A DNA stretch of 64,000 nucleotides from Flexifilum sp963727545 (GCA_963727545.1 CAVSGS010000016.1:62001-126000); one strand, 5' to 3'. Counted from the stretch's first letter, positions 35,778-48,396 are shown. Notes: generated by a model not told the origin, from the sequence alone. Numbers and translations: made by a program.

Positions 35778-36149
35778 ATGGCACTGATTGACGAGATCAT
35801 TCAGGACGCAATGCGTAAGGGGCAGTTCGACAATCTGCCCGGTACGGGTGAACGGCTTAAACTGGACGATGACTCATGGGTGCCGCCGGATCAGCGGATG
35901 GCGCACAAGCTGCTGCGCGACAATGACCTCGCGCCGGATTGGATGGCGCAGGGCAAAGCCTTGGACCTCGAGCGGGATACCCTGATCCGCAGCCTACAAC
36001 GGGCACGATCGCCGCAGCAGATCGCCGTGCTCCGCGAGCAGGTAGCAAAACATAACCGGCAGGTCCTGAGCTACAACCTGAAAGTTCCCGCTGGGGTTGT
36101 GCACAAGCGGCACTTCAACTTCGAGGCGGAACTGAGCAAAACGCGCTAA
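35778..36149 (+). CDS. DUF1992 (DnaJ-C28-type) protein
   Basis: 123 residues from the ATG at 35778. Motifs ALIDEIIQDAMRKGQFDNLP and GTGERLKLDDD are the hallmark of DUF1992, also found at the C-terminus of DnaJ-like J28 proteins, but no J domain is attached here. It then has helical AHKLLRDNDLAPDWM and a C-terminal NFEAELSKTR. The protein is soluble and of unknown biochemical role. Confidence 0.88.
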   Translation: MALIDEIIQDAMRKGQFDNLPGTGERLKLDDDSWVPPDQRMAHKLLRDNDLAPDWMAQGKALDLERDTLIRSLQRARSPQQIAVLREQVAKHNRQVLSYNLKVPAGVVHKRHFNFEAELSKTR

Positions 36150-36191
36150 CTGCGTTCGGCGAACATTCCGTTGAGGAGACGTAGGTAGTCA

Positions 36192-36215
36192 AGGGGCACA
36201 GCAACCTGTGCCCCT
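36192..36215. repeat. Family B-like hairpin
   Basis: AGGGGCACAGC and CTGTGCCCCT pair around ACA. It lies between two convergent genes and might also end transcription, although no T-run follows. Confidence 0.6.
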
Positions 36216-36277
36216 CGATAGCTTACTGCTTGTGTAGTTGTAATGAGGAAGACGCGGAGTGAAAAAGGCTGCCAGTC

Positions 36278-36469
36278 TTACTGAGGCAGTTGGTTCTTCT
36301 CGTCTTCGGTTGTTGCTTCGGTCTTCGGCTTGCCGCCTTCGTCCAACCCCTTACGGAAGTTGGCGACAGCACTCCCCAACTCACCACCGATACGCGACAC
36401 GCGACCAACCCCGAACAGCAGGAGGACGATCACGAGAATGATGATCAGTTCAGTGGGACCCAGTGACAT
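36278..36469 (-). CDS. tatA: Twin-arginine translocase TatA/E subunit
   Basis: 63 residues. MSLGPTELIIILVIVLLLFG is followed by GVGRVSRIGGELGSAVANFR: one transmembrane helix, a hinge, an amphipathic helix and a charged tail, the standard TatA plan. It oligomerises to form the protein-conducting path for folded, twin-arginine-tagged exports. No tatC is nearby, which is common. It is divergent from dnaX. Confidence 0.93.
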   Translation of the reverse strand: MSLGPTELIIILVIVLLLFGVGRVSRIGGELGSAVANFRKGLDEGGKPKTEATTEDEKNQLPQ

Positions 36470-36528
36470 AACGAATTCCTCTTATTCCGCTCTTTAAAGC
36501 ATTCAGCCTAATTCTAGCACACTTCGGA

Positions 36529-36557
36529 TTGCTAGGGTCGATTATGAGTGCTAAACT
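36529..36557 (+). promoter_or_regulatory. Candidate sigma-70 promoter for dnaX
   Basis: TTGCTA and TAAACT with 17 bases between, ending 17 bases before the TTG start codon. AGGAGG (36563-36568) lies in between. The -10 context matches that of the LysM gene. Confidence 0.45.
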
Positions 36558-36574
36558 CATCTAGGAGGTTTATT

Positions 36575-38152
36575 TTGCCTGAACAAGCGTTATATCTCAA
36601 GTGGCGACCGCTGTCGTTTGACGATTTCGTCGGTCAAGACCATATTACGCGGACGCTGCGCAATTCCTTGAAGTCGGGGCGGGTACGGCACGCCTATTTG
36701 TTCAGCGGACCGCGCGGCACGGGAAAGACGACTTCGGCGCGGCTGCTGGCGAAGGCGATCAACTGCCAGAACCCGGACATCGACAAACGCCCCTGCAATG
36801 AATGCCCCGCTTGCATCGCCGTCAACGAGGGGCGCTACCTCGACTTGATCGAGATTGACGCGGCGACGCATACCGGCGTCGACGACGTGCGCGACCTGCG
36901 CGACAAGATCGCCTTTTCGCCGGGCGAGGGACAATTCAAAGTCTACATTATCGACGAAGTGCATCGCTTCAGCGGCAGCGCCTTCGACGCGCTGCTCAAG
37001 ACGCTGGAAGAACCGCCGGAGCACGCGATTTTCGTGCTGGCGACCACCGAGATCGATAAAGTGCCGCAGACGATCAAGAGCCGCTGCTTGCAGTTCGAGT
37101 TCCGGCGCTACACCGTCCACGAGACGGCGGATCAGTTGGAGCGGATCATCGCGGGCGAAGGCATCACGGCGGAGCGGGCGGCGCTGGAGATGATCGCGCG
37201 CTACGGCACCGGCAGTATGCGCGACAGCATCAGCCTGCTCGACCAGATCGTGACCGACCCGAACGAGCCGATCACGCTCGGTTTAGTCGAGCGCATCCTC
37301 GGCACGGCGAGCAGCGCTGCGGTCAAGGAACTGGTGCAGGCGTTGATCGAGGACGACGCTGCCGAAGGGCTGCGCGTGATCAACGCGGCGGTCAATTCGG
37401 GCAGCGATCCGCGCCAGTTCGGTCAGCAGGTGGTCGATCATTTGCGGGCGCTGCTGATCACGCAGACGGCGGGCGCGGACATGATCGAAGCGTCGCCGGA
37501 CGAGCGGGTGCTCTACGAGCAGCAGTCGGCGCAGATCGCGCGGGGGACGCTGGTGCGGACACTGCGCGCTTTCAACGAAGCGGTCAACAGCTACAAAGGT
37601 GGCTGGCAGCCGCAGCTTTCGCTGGAACTGGCGTTGATCGAGAGCTTGCAGCAGCCGGAGCCGGTGGTGCAGGTCGTCCAGCAATCCGCTCAAGCCGCGC
37701 CGTCAGCACAGACCACTCAGCAACCAACGAAAGCGGCTGAGCCGGATCTGGTGCAGCCGCAGCGCGACGCCGATCCGAGCGTCACGACAGCCGCGATCCA
37801 TGAAAAATGGGAGCGAGTCGTCAGCGCGATGTACAAGTACAACAAGATTCTGCCGCCGATGATGCCCTACTTCCGCGTTCAGCGGGTCGTCGGGAACATC
37901 GTCTATCTGTGTACGGATAATCCCGTTTTCTTCGACCGGGTTCAGCCCTTCGCCGACAAGCGTCAGGTGATCGAGAAGGCGCTGGCGGATGTTTTCCAGA
38001 AGCCGTTGAGCGTTCAGATCGTCAAGGTCAAGCCGCAGGAGATGGAAGCGGCAGCCGCCGGATCAACGCCGGATGAGGACGTCGATAGTAACAACTCGCT
38101 GCTCTCGACCGGGTTGGAATTAGGCGCTGAGATCAAGCGGCTGGATCAGTAG
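36575..38152 (+). CDS. dnaX: DNA polymerase III subunit gamma/tau
   Basis: 525 residues. The TTG at 36575 is chosen because AGGAGG lies seven bases upstream and the protein begins PEQALYLKWRPLSFDDFVGQ. Clamp-loader AAA+ features are the Walker A GPRGTGKTTSARLLA, the zinc module with INCQNPD then CNECPAC, Walker B YIIDEVHRFS and sensor 1 ATTEIDKVP. A Gln/Pro/Ala linker (about 375-415) separates a C-terminal tau-like domain (WERVVSAMYKYNKILPPMM). It loads the sliding clamp and ties polymerase to helicase. It heads the dnaX-ybaB-recR group. Confidence 0.96.
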   Translation: MPEQALYLKWRPLSFDDFVGQDHITRTLRNSLKSGRVRHAYLFSGPRGTGKTTSARLLAKAINCQNPDIDKRPCNECPACIAVNEGRYLDLIEIDAATHTGVDDVRDLRDKIAFSPGEGQFKVYIIDEVHRFSGSAFDALLKTLEEPPEHAIFVLATTEIDKVPQTIKSRCLQFEFRRYTVHETADQLERIIAGEGITAERAALEMIARYGTGSMRDSISLLDQIVTDPNEPITLGLVERILGTASSAAVKELVQALIEDDAAEGLRVINAAVNSGSDPRQFGQQVVDHLRALLITQTAGADMIEASPDERVLYEQQSAQIARGTLVRTLRAFNEAVNSYKGGWQPQLSLELALIESLQQPEPVVQVVQQSAQAAPSAQTTQQPTKAAEPDLVQPQRDADPSVTTAAIHEKWERVVSAMYKYNKILPPMMPYFRVQRVVGNIVYLCTDNPVFFDRVQPFADKRQVIEKALADVFQKPLSVQIVKVKPQEMEAAAAGSTPDEDVDSNNSLLSTGLELGAEIKRLDQ

Positions 38153-38160
38153 GAAAAGCA

Positions 38161-38323
38161 GTGGTTAGTGATTAGTCGTTAGAGCGTAGGTGTAACGATG
38201 AGAATTATGGATTCAGCCTGCGCCGCGACGGGTTTAAACCCTCGGCGAAGTCCGCGTAATAACGGCTGATCGTGGCAGAGAAACCGGTCTTTAGCTATAA
38301 ACTAATCACCAAAAACTAAAAAC
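38161..38323. repeat. Inverted repeat of the TTAGTGATTAGT type
   Basis: GTTAGTGATTAGTCGTTAG at 38164-38182 and ACTAATCACCAAAAACTAA at 38301-38319 are inverted, imperfect partners. Between them is a CGACGGGTTTAAACCC segment. The gap holds no gene. Confidence 0.5.
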
Positions 38324-38346
38324 CAGCATTATAAGGAGTGAAGTCA

Positions 38347-38721
38347 ATGAGCAAGCGGCGTGGCGGTGGGGGATTCCCCGGAGGCGGAGGTAGTGGCATG
38401 AATATGGGCAACATGAATAAGATGCTGCAAAAGATGCAGGACGACATGCAGGCAGCTCAACAAGCGCTCGAAACCGAGACGGTCGAAGTCACGCGCAACG
38501 GGATCACCATCGTGATCACCGGGCACCAGCGCGTGCAGTCGATCAGCGTCGATCCGAGCGTGATCGACACCAGCGATGAAGAATGGGCGACCGATCTGCA
38601 AGACCTGTTGGTGATCGCGGTCAACGAGGCGATCGAGCAAAGCCAGATGATGGCGGCGCAGCGCATGGAAGCGATCACGGGCGGGCTGGGTAACATTCCG
38701 GGGCTAGGTGGGCTTCTGTGA
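38347..38721 (+). CDS. YbaB/EbfC nucleoid-associated protein
   Basis: 124 residues from the ATG with AAGGAG upstream. A Gly/Arg-rich start (SKRRGGGGFPGGGGSG) is followed by the family core NKMLQKMQDDMQAAQQALE, TVEVTRNGITIVITGHQRV and a Gln/Met-rich tail. It is a small dimeric DNA-binding protein, usually coded between dnaX and recR as here. The glycine-rich N-terminus is longer than in most relatives. Confidence 0.93.
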   Translation: MSKRRGGGGFPGGGGSGMNMGNMNKMLQKMQDDMQAAQQALETETVEVTRNGITIVITGHQRVQSISVDPSVIDTSDEEWATDLQDLLVIAVNEAIEQSQMMAAQRMEAITGGLGNIPGLGGLL

Positions 38722-39320
38722 GTAATGCCGTGCCTGAACCAGTCACCCGACTGGTTGAGTCATTGTCGCGGTTACCGGGCGTGGGACCCAAGACGGCTTC
38801 ACGCCTGACTTACTATCTCCTGCGCGCGCCGGACGAACTCTCGCTGAGCTTGTCCGAGGCGCTGCGCGACCTCAAAGCGCAGACGCAGTTGTGTTCCGTG
38901 TGCTTCAACATCACCGTAGACGATCCCTGTCCGATTTGCGCCGACGACGGACGCGATCACCGGACGATTTGCGTGGTCGAGGAACCGCTCGACGTGCTGG
39001 CGATCGAGCGGACGGGTAGCTATCGCGGTGTTTATCATGTGCTGCACGGGGCGATCTCGCCCGTGAACGGCGTCGGACCCGACGACATCCGCATCCACGA
39101 GTTGGTTGGGCGGGTCGATCAAGCCAGCATCCTCGAAGTGATCATCGCCACCAATCCGGGTTTGGAGGGCGATGCTACCGCGATGTACATCGAGCGCGAG
39201 CTGAAAGCCAAGGGTGTCAAGCTCACGCGGTTGGCGCGCGGGCTGCCGGTCGGCGGCGATATCGAGTACGCCGACACCGTCACCTTGATGCGCGCGCTGC
39301 AAGGTCGCAGCGAACTCTAG
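38718..39320 (+). CDS. recR: Recombination mediator RecR
   Basis: 200 residues, GTG start overlapping the ybaB stop by four bases. Helix-hairpin-helix SRLPGVGPKTASRL, zinc finger CSVCFNITVDDPCPIC, Toprim segment ICVVEEPLDVLAIERTG and a Walker B-like end GDIEYADTVTLMRAL. With RecF or RecO it loads RecA onto gapped single-stranded DNA. Length and motifs are normal. Confidence 0.97.
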   Translation: MSNAVPEPVTRLVESLSRLPGVGPKTASRLTYYLLRAPDELSLSLSEALRDLKAQTQLCSVCFNITVDDPCPICADDGRDHRTICVVEEPLDVLAIERTGSYRGVYHVLHGAISPVNGVGPDDIRIHELVGRVDQASILEVIIATNPGLEGDATAMYIERELKAKGVKLTRLARGLPVGGDIEYADTVTLMRALQGRSEL

Positions 39321-39514
39321 TAACTCGTTAAAAAAGTCACAAACTGCCCCTTTACAGAAGGGAGTGGGGGGCGTATTATTCTGCTCCGCCGCAGGGAGAC
39401 ATGCGGTGGCAGGCGAAGAAAGCAGCCTGAAGGCACCTAAACAAACTCTAGTCGAATATATCCCAAATATCGCAAACGGCTTTAAAAACCGTGGAAATTG
39501 AGCGAAAACTGGGG

Positions 39515-39544
39515 TTGACGAGAGTGGGGTGAGACTGCTAAGAT
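39515..39544 (+). promoter_or_regulatory. rRNA operon promoter
   Basis: TTGACG (39515-39520), 18 bases, TAAGAT (39539-39544). It lies about 140 bases before the 16S gene. The stretch 39321-39514 after recR shows no gene; it has a G-rich block near 39358-39372. Confidence 0.65.
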
Positions 39545-39592
39545 AGCCGAACCTCAAACGCAAGCGCAGTAACGAGCGCGAGCGAAGAAAAG

Positions 39593-39654
39593 GAGCGAAT
39601 GCGCAGCATTCGCCAAGCTGAACCGCTTGCGGTTTCAGCCAGCACCTTAACAAT
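39593..39654 (+). promoter_or_regulatory. rRNA leader: hairpins and boxA-like antitermination signal
   Basis: Hairpin GCGAATGC-GCA-GCATTCGC, then CAA, then hairpin GCTGAACCGC/GCGGTTTCAGC, then CAGCACCTTAACAAT. The last element matches the boxA consensus of rRNA leaders (TGCTCTTTAACAAT) at 11 of 14 positions, and the hairpin before it sits where boxB is expected. BoxA recruits the NusB/S10 antitermination complex. A near-copy occurs in the 16S-23S spacer. Confidence 0.7.
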
Positions 39655-39669
39655 AGCAATGTGCAGACG
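39645..39669 (+). other. 5' half of the 16S processing stem
   Basis: CCTTAACAATAGCAATGTGC plus AGACG pairs, with few mismatches, with CGTCGCACATTGCTGTTGTT plus AAGG at 41297-41320. The two halves enclose 16S and form the expected RNase III-type processing stem. Confidence 0.75.
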
Positions 39670-39684
39670 AAGAGCAACAGTCAA

Positions 39685-41183
<1,499 letters not shown>

Positions 41184-41333
41184 GGAACAAAGATGCGGAC
41201 GCCGAGAGGCAAAGCATCGAACGAGCGTGAAACGCTCGTGTCAACGTACAACCAACAAGCACGGATAAACATCCTCGTGCTGACTGCTCTACTTTTCGTC
41301 GCACATTGCTGTTGTTAAGGGAAGTTAAAATCG

Positions 41334-41362
41334 TTGACAAATCCTTAGTGGTTTGCTACGAT
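41334..41362 (+). promoter_or_regulatory. Internal promoter in the 16S-23S spacer
   Basis: A consensus TTGACA (41334-41339), 17 bases, TACGAT (41357-41362). It is closer to consensus than the main leader promoter and could drive 23S-5S independently of 16S. Confidence 0.6.
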
Positions 41363-41474
41363 AAATAACACGATAGAATGCATAACTCTCAGGAGAGAGA
41401 ACTAGTTGGGTCGACGGAACGCTTTGCCCTAAACTGAATAAGTTTTGACAAGGTATATCTGTTTAGCCATCTAG

Positions 41475-41500
41475 ACAGCCCGGTATACCCGGGTTGTTTT
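41475..41500 (+). terminator. Terminator-like hairpin (possible attenuator) in the spacer
   Basis: ACAGCCCGG (41475-41483) pairs with CCGGGTTGT (41489-41497), with one G-T pair, around a five-base loop, and is followed by TTTA. It lies after the internal promoter and before the spacer boxA-like signal. It may end stray transcripts that lack antitermination, by inference. The T-run is short. Confidence 0.45.
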
Positions 41501-41663
41501 ATGCAATGCACCTGAACAAGTTGAGGCGGTAGTTCACCCGGTCGGCGGGCACAAGCGAGAGCTTGTGAACGGCGACGAGGGGAAATATCCCCGACGCGAG
41601 GCAAGGTCTCCGGACCCGCTGCCAGAGCGAGTGTCACGGCACTCGCGGTGCGAACCGATGGTT

Positions 41664-41704
41664 CGCCAAGCTGAAGCGTTAGCTTCAGCCAGCACCTTAA
41701 CAAT
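41664..41704 (+). promoter_or_regulatory. Spacer copy of the boxB/boxA-like antitermination signal
   Basis: CGCCAAGCTGAAGCG, TTAGCTTCAGC, then CAGCACCTTAACAAT. The 5' part, the hairpin arms GCTGAA/TTCAGC and the boxA-like end equal those before 16S, while the inner stem bases differ yet still pair. A hairpin GCGAACCGATGGTTCGC precedes it. The 590-bp spacer contains no tRNA gene. Confidence 0.7.
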
Positions 41705-41769
41705 CACAGACGCAGTAGTAACGAGTAATCAAACACACGCAAGAGGATCCGGTTCTCCGTATCACAGGA

Positions 41770-44602
<2,833 letters not shown>

Positions 44603-44729
44603 GGTGATGCGGGGAAGCGGGTGTTTTTGCGGAGTGGGTGAGAGCGAGTTACTGCGAGCAGCAAGTCTGTGATTGTGAAAGTGAATAGAGTGAAATCTGC
44701 TAGTCTGAAAGAAAAGACGGGCAGACTAT

Positions 44730-44845
44730 GTTGGTGACTAAAGCGGTGAGGGTCCACCCGGCTCCATCTCGAACCCGGTCGTTAAGCTCACCAGCGCTGA
44801 TGGTACTGCTCGGGCGACTGAGTGGGAGAGTAAGCCGTTGCCAAC
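44730..44845 (+). rRNA. rrf: 5S ribosomal RNA
   Basis: 116 nt. GTTGGTGACTAAAGCGGTGA at the 5' end, the loop B/C segment CCCGGCTCCATCTCGAACCC, GTTAAGCTCACCAGCG, and a 3' end GCCGTTGCCAAC that pairs with the 5' end. It is cradled by an outer inverted repeat that doubles as the terminator. Confidence 0.95.
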
Positions 44846-44866
44846 ATAGTCTACCCGTCTTTTTTT
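44841..44866 (+). terminator. rRNA operon terminator
   Basis: The 3' half CCAACATAGTCTACCCGTC pairs with the sequence just before 5S (GACGGGCAGACTATGTTGG, 44717-44735) with one bulge, and is followed by a run of seven T. It therefore serves both 5S processing and termination. Confidence 0.75.
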
Positions 44867-44891
44867 CGTTCCCCCCTGCTCGCTTTAAAGC

Positions 44892-44923
44892 AAAAGCGAC
44901 CGCCTCGTGGCAGTCGCTTTTTT
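44892..44923. terminator. Second, bidirectional terminator
   Basis: AAAAGCGAC-CGCC-TCGT-GGCA-GTCGCTTTT: a long stem with T-runs on both strands. It sits between the rRNA operon and the convergent minus-strand gene and can stop both. Confidence 0.85.
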
Positions 44924-44977
44924 GTTGGCTTGGCTAAGGCGAAGTGGAGACGTCGAGGCTGCACGACGCTACAGGGT

Positions 44978-45292
44978 TTAGTCTTCGGCTTCCTCGACTA
45001 CGAAGTTATCGTGAATCTGCTCGAACTCGTTGGCGAGATCGCGCAGGACAAAGCACAGGTGCAGCGCCGGGTTCATGATCTGCGAACGGTCGTCGACGAT
45101 GGCGTAGGCTGCCAAACGCTGGATCTCTTTTTCCTTCAGCCCTGCCGTATCCTCCGGCGATAGCTCGGCAAAGAACTGCTGGTAGGCGCGCTCGCCCTCA
45201 TCCACGCGCGCGCGCAGAATGTCGAGCAGCTCGCGCATCCGCATGATCCCTTGGCGGGCTTTTTCGAGTTCTTCGGGCGTTGGTGTGGTCAC
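44978..45292 (-). CDS. Small helical hypothetical protein
   Basis: 104 residues, GTG start at 45292 with AAGGAG upstream. Mostly alpha-helical and charged: EELEKARQGIMRMRELLDIL, ERAYQQFFAELSPEDTAGL, and an acidic tail NFVVEEAED. No motif is known to me. It follows the EamA-type transporter gene by 13 bases and is probably in its transcript. Confidence 0.68.
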   Translation of the reverse strand: MTTPTPEELEKARQGIMRMRELLDILRARVDEGERAYQQFFAELSPEDTAGLKEKEIQRLAAYAIVDDRSQIMNPALHLCFVLRDLANEFEQIHDNFVVEEAED

Positions 45293-45305
45293 GATACCTT
45301 CTCCT

Positions 45306-46248
45306 TTATTGAATTTCCTCCGCGAGTTCGGTTGAGCGGTGCAGCGCGATGCGGTTGAAGAAACGCAAATTGACAATGGCGATGCCGCAGAAAATCAGCA
45401 GCGCGCCGACGATGATCCGCCAGTCAATCAGCTCGTGCAGCACAATCGCGCCCAGCGTCAAGCCGACGCCGGGGACGACGTAAGTCACCATGCTGGCGCG
45501 CGCCGCACCGAGTTCGCGTACGATCCAATAGTAGATGATGTAGGCGATAAAGGTGTTGGTGAAGCCGAGCAGCAGCACCGCGCCGAGCACGTTGGTGGTG
45601 ACGGTATCCAGCGGTGTGGCAGCTTGACCGCCGAGCAGCGGCGCGATCACCATACAGATGCCGGACGAAATGGCGGCGAAGGTCATCGCGCCGGTCGAGA
45701 CCATGATCGGCTCGTAGCGGTTTTGGATCTGCTTGCGGCTGTAGATGGTGAAGTTGGCGTAGAACAGCGACGCCAGCACAATTGCCAGCGAGCCGAGCAG
45801 CTGCGGCACGTCGATGCTGATCGCCGGTCATGCTGCGACTCGCCAGTACGATCACGCCGAGGAAGCCGACGCTTAGTCCGGCGATCTTTTGCAGCGTGAT
45901 CCGTTCGTCGACGAAGAAGAAGTGCGCTAACACCAGCGTGAACAATGAAGCAGTCGATTGGAGCATCGCCGCTAAACCGCTGGTGATGTTGGTCTCGCCC
46001 CACGTGATCAGCGAGAAGGGGATGGTCGTGTTGCCGATGCCGATGATGATCAGCGGCAGCAGGGCGCGAAAGTTGAAGGGCAAATGCTTACCGCGCAGGA
46101 ACAGCAGCGCGTTCAAGCCGAGCGCGGCGATGCCGGTGCGGATGAAGACGACCTGAAACGGGCTAAGCTCCGCGACGCCAACGCGAATCAGCAGAAAAGA
46201 TGATCCCCAGATCAAACCAAGTGCCCAAAATCCCGCCCATTTACGCAA
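45306..46248 (-). CDS. EamA/DMT-family transporter (frameshifted)
   Basis: About 314 residues after removing one base near 45822-45825, which joins SRSMTG to ISIDVPQLLGSLAIVLAS. Ten transmembrane helices in two EamA halves: the first contains WALGLIWGSSFLLIRVGVA and GETNITSGLAAMLQST, the second MVSTGAMTFAAISSGICMV, AVLLLGFTNTFIAYIIYYW and GVGLTLGAIVLHELI. TTG start at 46248 with AGGAGC upstream. Drug/metabolite exporters of this family move amino acids or other small metabolites outward; the substrate is unknown. Confidence 0.88.
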
Positions 46249-46267
46249 GCGCTTGCTCCTAACGCAT

Positions 46268-46296
46268 AAAGGGCGACGTGTCTCGCGTCGCCCTTT
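46268..46296. terminator. Terminator-like hairpin
   Basis: AAAGGGCGACG pairs perfectly with CGTCGCCCTTT around seven bases. It lies between two minus-strand genes, so it probably ends transcription of the membrane protein at 46366. The T-tract on that strand is short (CCCTTTATG). Confidence 0.65.
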
Positions 46297-46365
46297 GAGC
46301 CAAACCGATCACAGCATATGATGGTAAAGACCCGCTGTCAACCCTCATGGACTTAACCGCGGTGG

Positions 46366-46875
46366 TCAGGTGATGCGCTCGATGCCGACGACATTGCGGG
46401 AAACGCGGGTCGTGTAAATGCGGTATGTGCCTTCAGCGAACGGCTCGTTCCACGCCGGATTCAGTGCTGCTTGATGCCAGCGACCTTGATCGTCGGGGAA
46501 CAGGACGACAGGTTGATCTTTCGCCGTTCCCGGTCGCAGCGACGTTTCACCGGCTTCCACATCCTGATCTTGACGCATCTTGAGCCACATGCGGAAGGAT
46601 GGCAGCAGAAACAGCCAAGCAACGAACACGCCGAATAGGAAAAATGCCCCAGCGAACGGCAGCGTATTACCGCCGGTGGTCTCTCTCTGAAGCAGCGTTG
46701 CGACAAACATAACCAGCACCAGCAGACAGAAGCCGCCCAGAACGACGACCGTTTTCGTCATTTCGTGGAGCATCTTCCGCTTCTGCGCCGGGCTGATTAT
46801 GCCTTGTCGATTATACGCGAGGTCGGATTCGTCTAGGCTGGTGTAACCAAAGATGTTCAGGACGCGATCAGCCAT
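46366..46875 (-). CDS. Two-helix membrane protein
   Basis: 169 residues from ATG 46875. A cytoplasmic N-terminus (ADRVLNIFGYTSLDESDLAY) is followed by two transmembrane helices (VVVLGGFCLLVLVMFVATLL and LPFAGAFFLFGVFVAWLFLL) and a C-terminal soluble part with VVLFPDDQGRWHQAALNP and RIYTTRVSRNVVGIERI. Family not recognised. It is placed 26 bases after the hydrolase gene, so the two are likely co-transcribed. Confidence 0.68.
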   Translation of the reverse strand: MADRVLNIFGYTSLDESDLAYNRQGIISPAQKRKMLHEMTKTVVVLGGFCLLVLVMFVATLLQRETTGGNTLPFAGAFFLFGVFVAWLFLLPSFRMWLKMRQDQDVEAGETSLRPGTAKDQPVVLFPDDQGRWHQAALNPAWNEPFAEGTYRIYTTRVSRNVVGIERIT

Positions 46876-46901
46876 CGGTAATCCCCTAACTGGTCGATAA
46901 G

Positions 46902-47735
46902 TCAAGTGTAATGGCGATGCAGCCAATCGACAATGTCGGTCAGCACGATCTCCTTGTCGAGTTCGTTCAGGATCTCGTGGCGCATTCCGGCGTAGCGTTT
47001 GAGCATTTTATCGGTCGAGGCGACTTGCTCGTAGGCGAGTTGGCTGCCCGCGGGGTTGACGAGCTTGTCGTCCACGCCGCACATGATCAGTATGGGCAAG
47101 TGCAGCTCGTGGAGGTGCTCGCGGACGCGGCGGGCGGTGTTGTTCATTTCGATGCCGAGGCGAACGCGCATCGGCTGCTTGTTGGTCAGCGGGTCGTTTG
47201 CCCAACGGACGTCGACTTCAGGATCGGTCGAGAGGATGCCGGGTTTGCCGGTATCGAGCAGGTGCAGCTTGGGCGCGATCCGGTTCAACACCTTGCCGAT
47301 TAGAATCAGCAGCGGCGAGACGTTGGCGTCGGCGAGGACAGGCGCGCCGGAGATGATCAAAGCGTCGATCTCGTCCTGATAACGCTCGGTGAAAGCGAGG
47401 CTGATCAGCGCGCCCATGCTGTGACCGAACAGGATACGCGGGTGGTCGGGAAACTGGGCTTTCATCTGGTCAAAGTAAATTTTCAAATCGTCAACAAATT
47501 GATCCATCGTATCGCAGTAGGCGCGCAGCCCTTCGCTCTTGCCGTGCCCACGATGATCGAGCGTGAAGACGGCGTAATCTTCGGCGACCAACCGGGCGAT
47601 TACGTGCTGATAACGTCCGCAGTGTTCGCCGTAGCCGTGTACCAAAAGAACGAGCGCTTTCGGGTCGCCCGACGGGAGCGCCTGCTCGGTGTAAATGGTG
47701 AGTCCGTCGCTGGTGGTGAAGCTGCCGCTAGGCAT
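46902..47735 (-). CDS. Alpha/beta hydrolase, monoacylglycerol lipase-like
   Basis: 277 residues. Oxyanion region VHGYGEHCGRYQHV, a strand TLDHRGHGKSEG, nucleophile elbow GHSMGA with Ser106, acid Asp222 in CGVDDKLVNP, and base His253 in GMRHEIL. The order and the HGYGEHCGRY motif are typical of monoacylglycerol lipases and lysophospholipases, which cleave fatty acids from glycerol esters. No signal peptide is present, so it acts in the cytoplasm or at the inner membrane face. Confidence 0.9.
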   Translation of the reverse strand: MPSGSFTTSDGLTIYTEQALPSGDPKALVLLVHGYGEHCGRYQHVIARLVAEDYAVFTLDHRGHGKSEGLRAYCDTMDQFVDDLKIYFDQMKAQFPDHPRILFGHSMGALISLAFTERYQDEIDALIISGAPVLADANVSPLLILIGKVLNRIAPKLHLLDTGKPGILSTDPEVDVRWANDPLTNKQPMRVRLGIEMNNTARRVREHLHELHLPILIMCGVDDKLVNPAGSQLAYEQVASTDKMLKRYAGMRHEILNELDKEIVLTDIVDWLHRHYT

Positions 47736-47975
47736 CGTGAATACCTTTTCTTAAGTGCGTTGCTACGAGGTCTGAAATCATGAAATGAGCATAACGCGCT
47801 TTGCCGTTTTGCGCTGTGGGTTTGGCTTAAAGATTGGACTGCTGTGTGGCTGACGGTCGGGCGGCGAGGCGCCCCGACAATCTCTCACCTCCGATCCTTC
47901 TCCTACGCAAGCGATGAGCGGGGAGACGGAGAGGGAATCTCGTATCATGTTCCTGCGATCCCGCTCTCTTGGTTT

Positions 47976-48004
47976 TGACTCAGCACTCAGTACCCGGTAC
48001 TTCT
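47976..48004. repeat. Family C single arm
   Basis: CAGCACTCAGTACCCGGTAC followed by TTCTTCTC, similar to the right arm of the inverted repeats at 14735 and 23949. The rest of the 271-bp gap holds a hairpin GTCGGGCGGCG/CGCCCCGAC near 47854-47880 but no gene. Confidence 0.6.
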
Positions 48005-48006
48005 TC

Positions 48007-48384
48007 TCAAATCGAGAGCGGGACGTCAAGGCGGAGCCACGTGCGCCCGATGCGAAAGAGCGTACCCGGTCGCAGGCTGACGCGCCCGCGCAGGGGTTCT
48101 TTCTCGCGCTCCAGAAATGTCCCGTTGCGGCTGCGCATATCTTCCAGCCAAAAGGAGAGGACGTAAGGCTCGGTCACCGAGTCGCTGGCAGTGATCGGCG
48201 AGACGATGCAGCCGAGGCGCGCGTGCAGCCGCGAGACCTGATTATCGTTGGGCAGGTGAATGTCGCAGCCCTCACGCCGCCCGATGTTGATGATCAATTC
48301 GTCGCCGACTTCCGGCTGCTCGAAGCGCAGGGTTTTGCCGTCGTTGGGACCGCTCATGTGGGTGATTGAAATTTCTCTATCCAT
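48007..48384 (-). CDS. FHA-domain protein
   Basis: 125 residues consisting of one FHA domain. The conserved features are INIGRREGCDIHL (Gly-Arg pair), VSRLHARL (Ser and His) and MRSRNGTFL (Asn-Gly). FHA domains bind phosphothreonine. It lies 12 bases after the giant kinase-TPR gene and is therefore very likely a reader of that kinase's phosphorylation. An insertion of about 15 residues separates the SRLHA and RNGT strands. Confidence 0.93.
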   Translation of the reverse strand: MDREISITHMSGPNDGKTLRFEQPEVGDELIINIGRREGCDIHLPNDNQVSRLHARLGCIVSPITASDSVTEPYVLSFWLEDMRSRNGTFLEREKEPLRGRVSLRPGTLFRIGRTWLRLDVPLSI

Positions 48385-48396
48385 AGCGGCTGTCGG

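Noticed and set aside
47736..48006. Riboswitch or leader before the lipase gene
   Set aside because: The hairpins seen are repeat fragments; no conserved riboswitch core was recognised.
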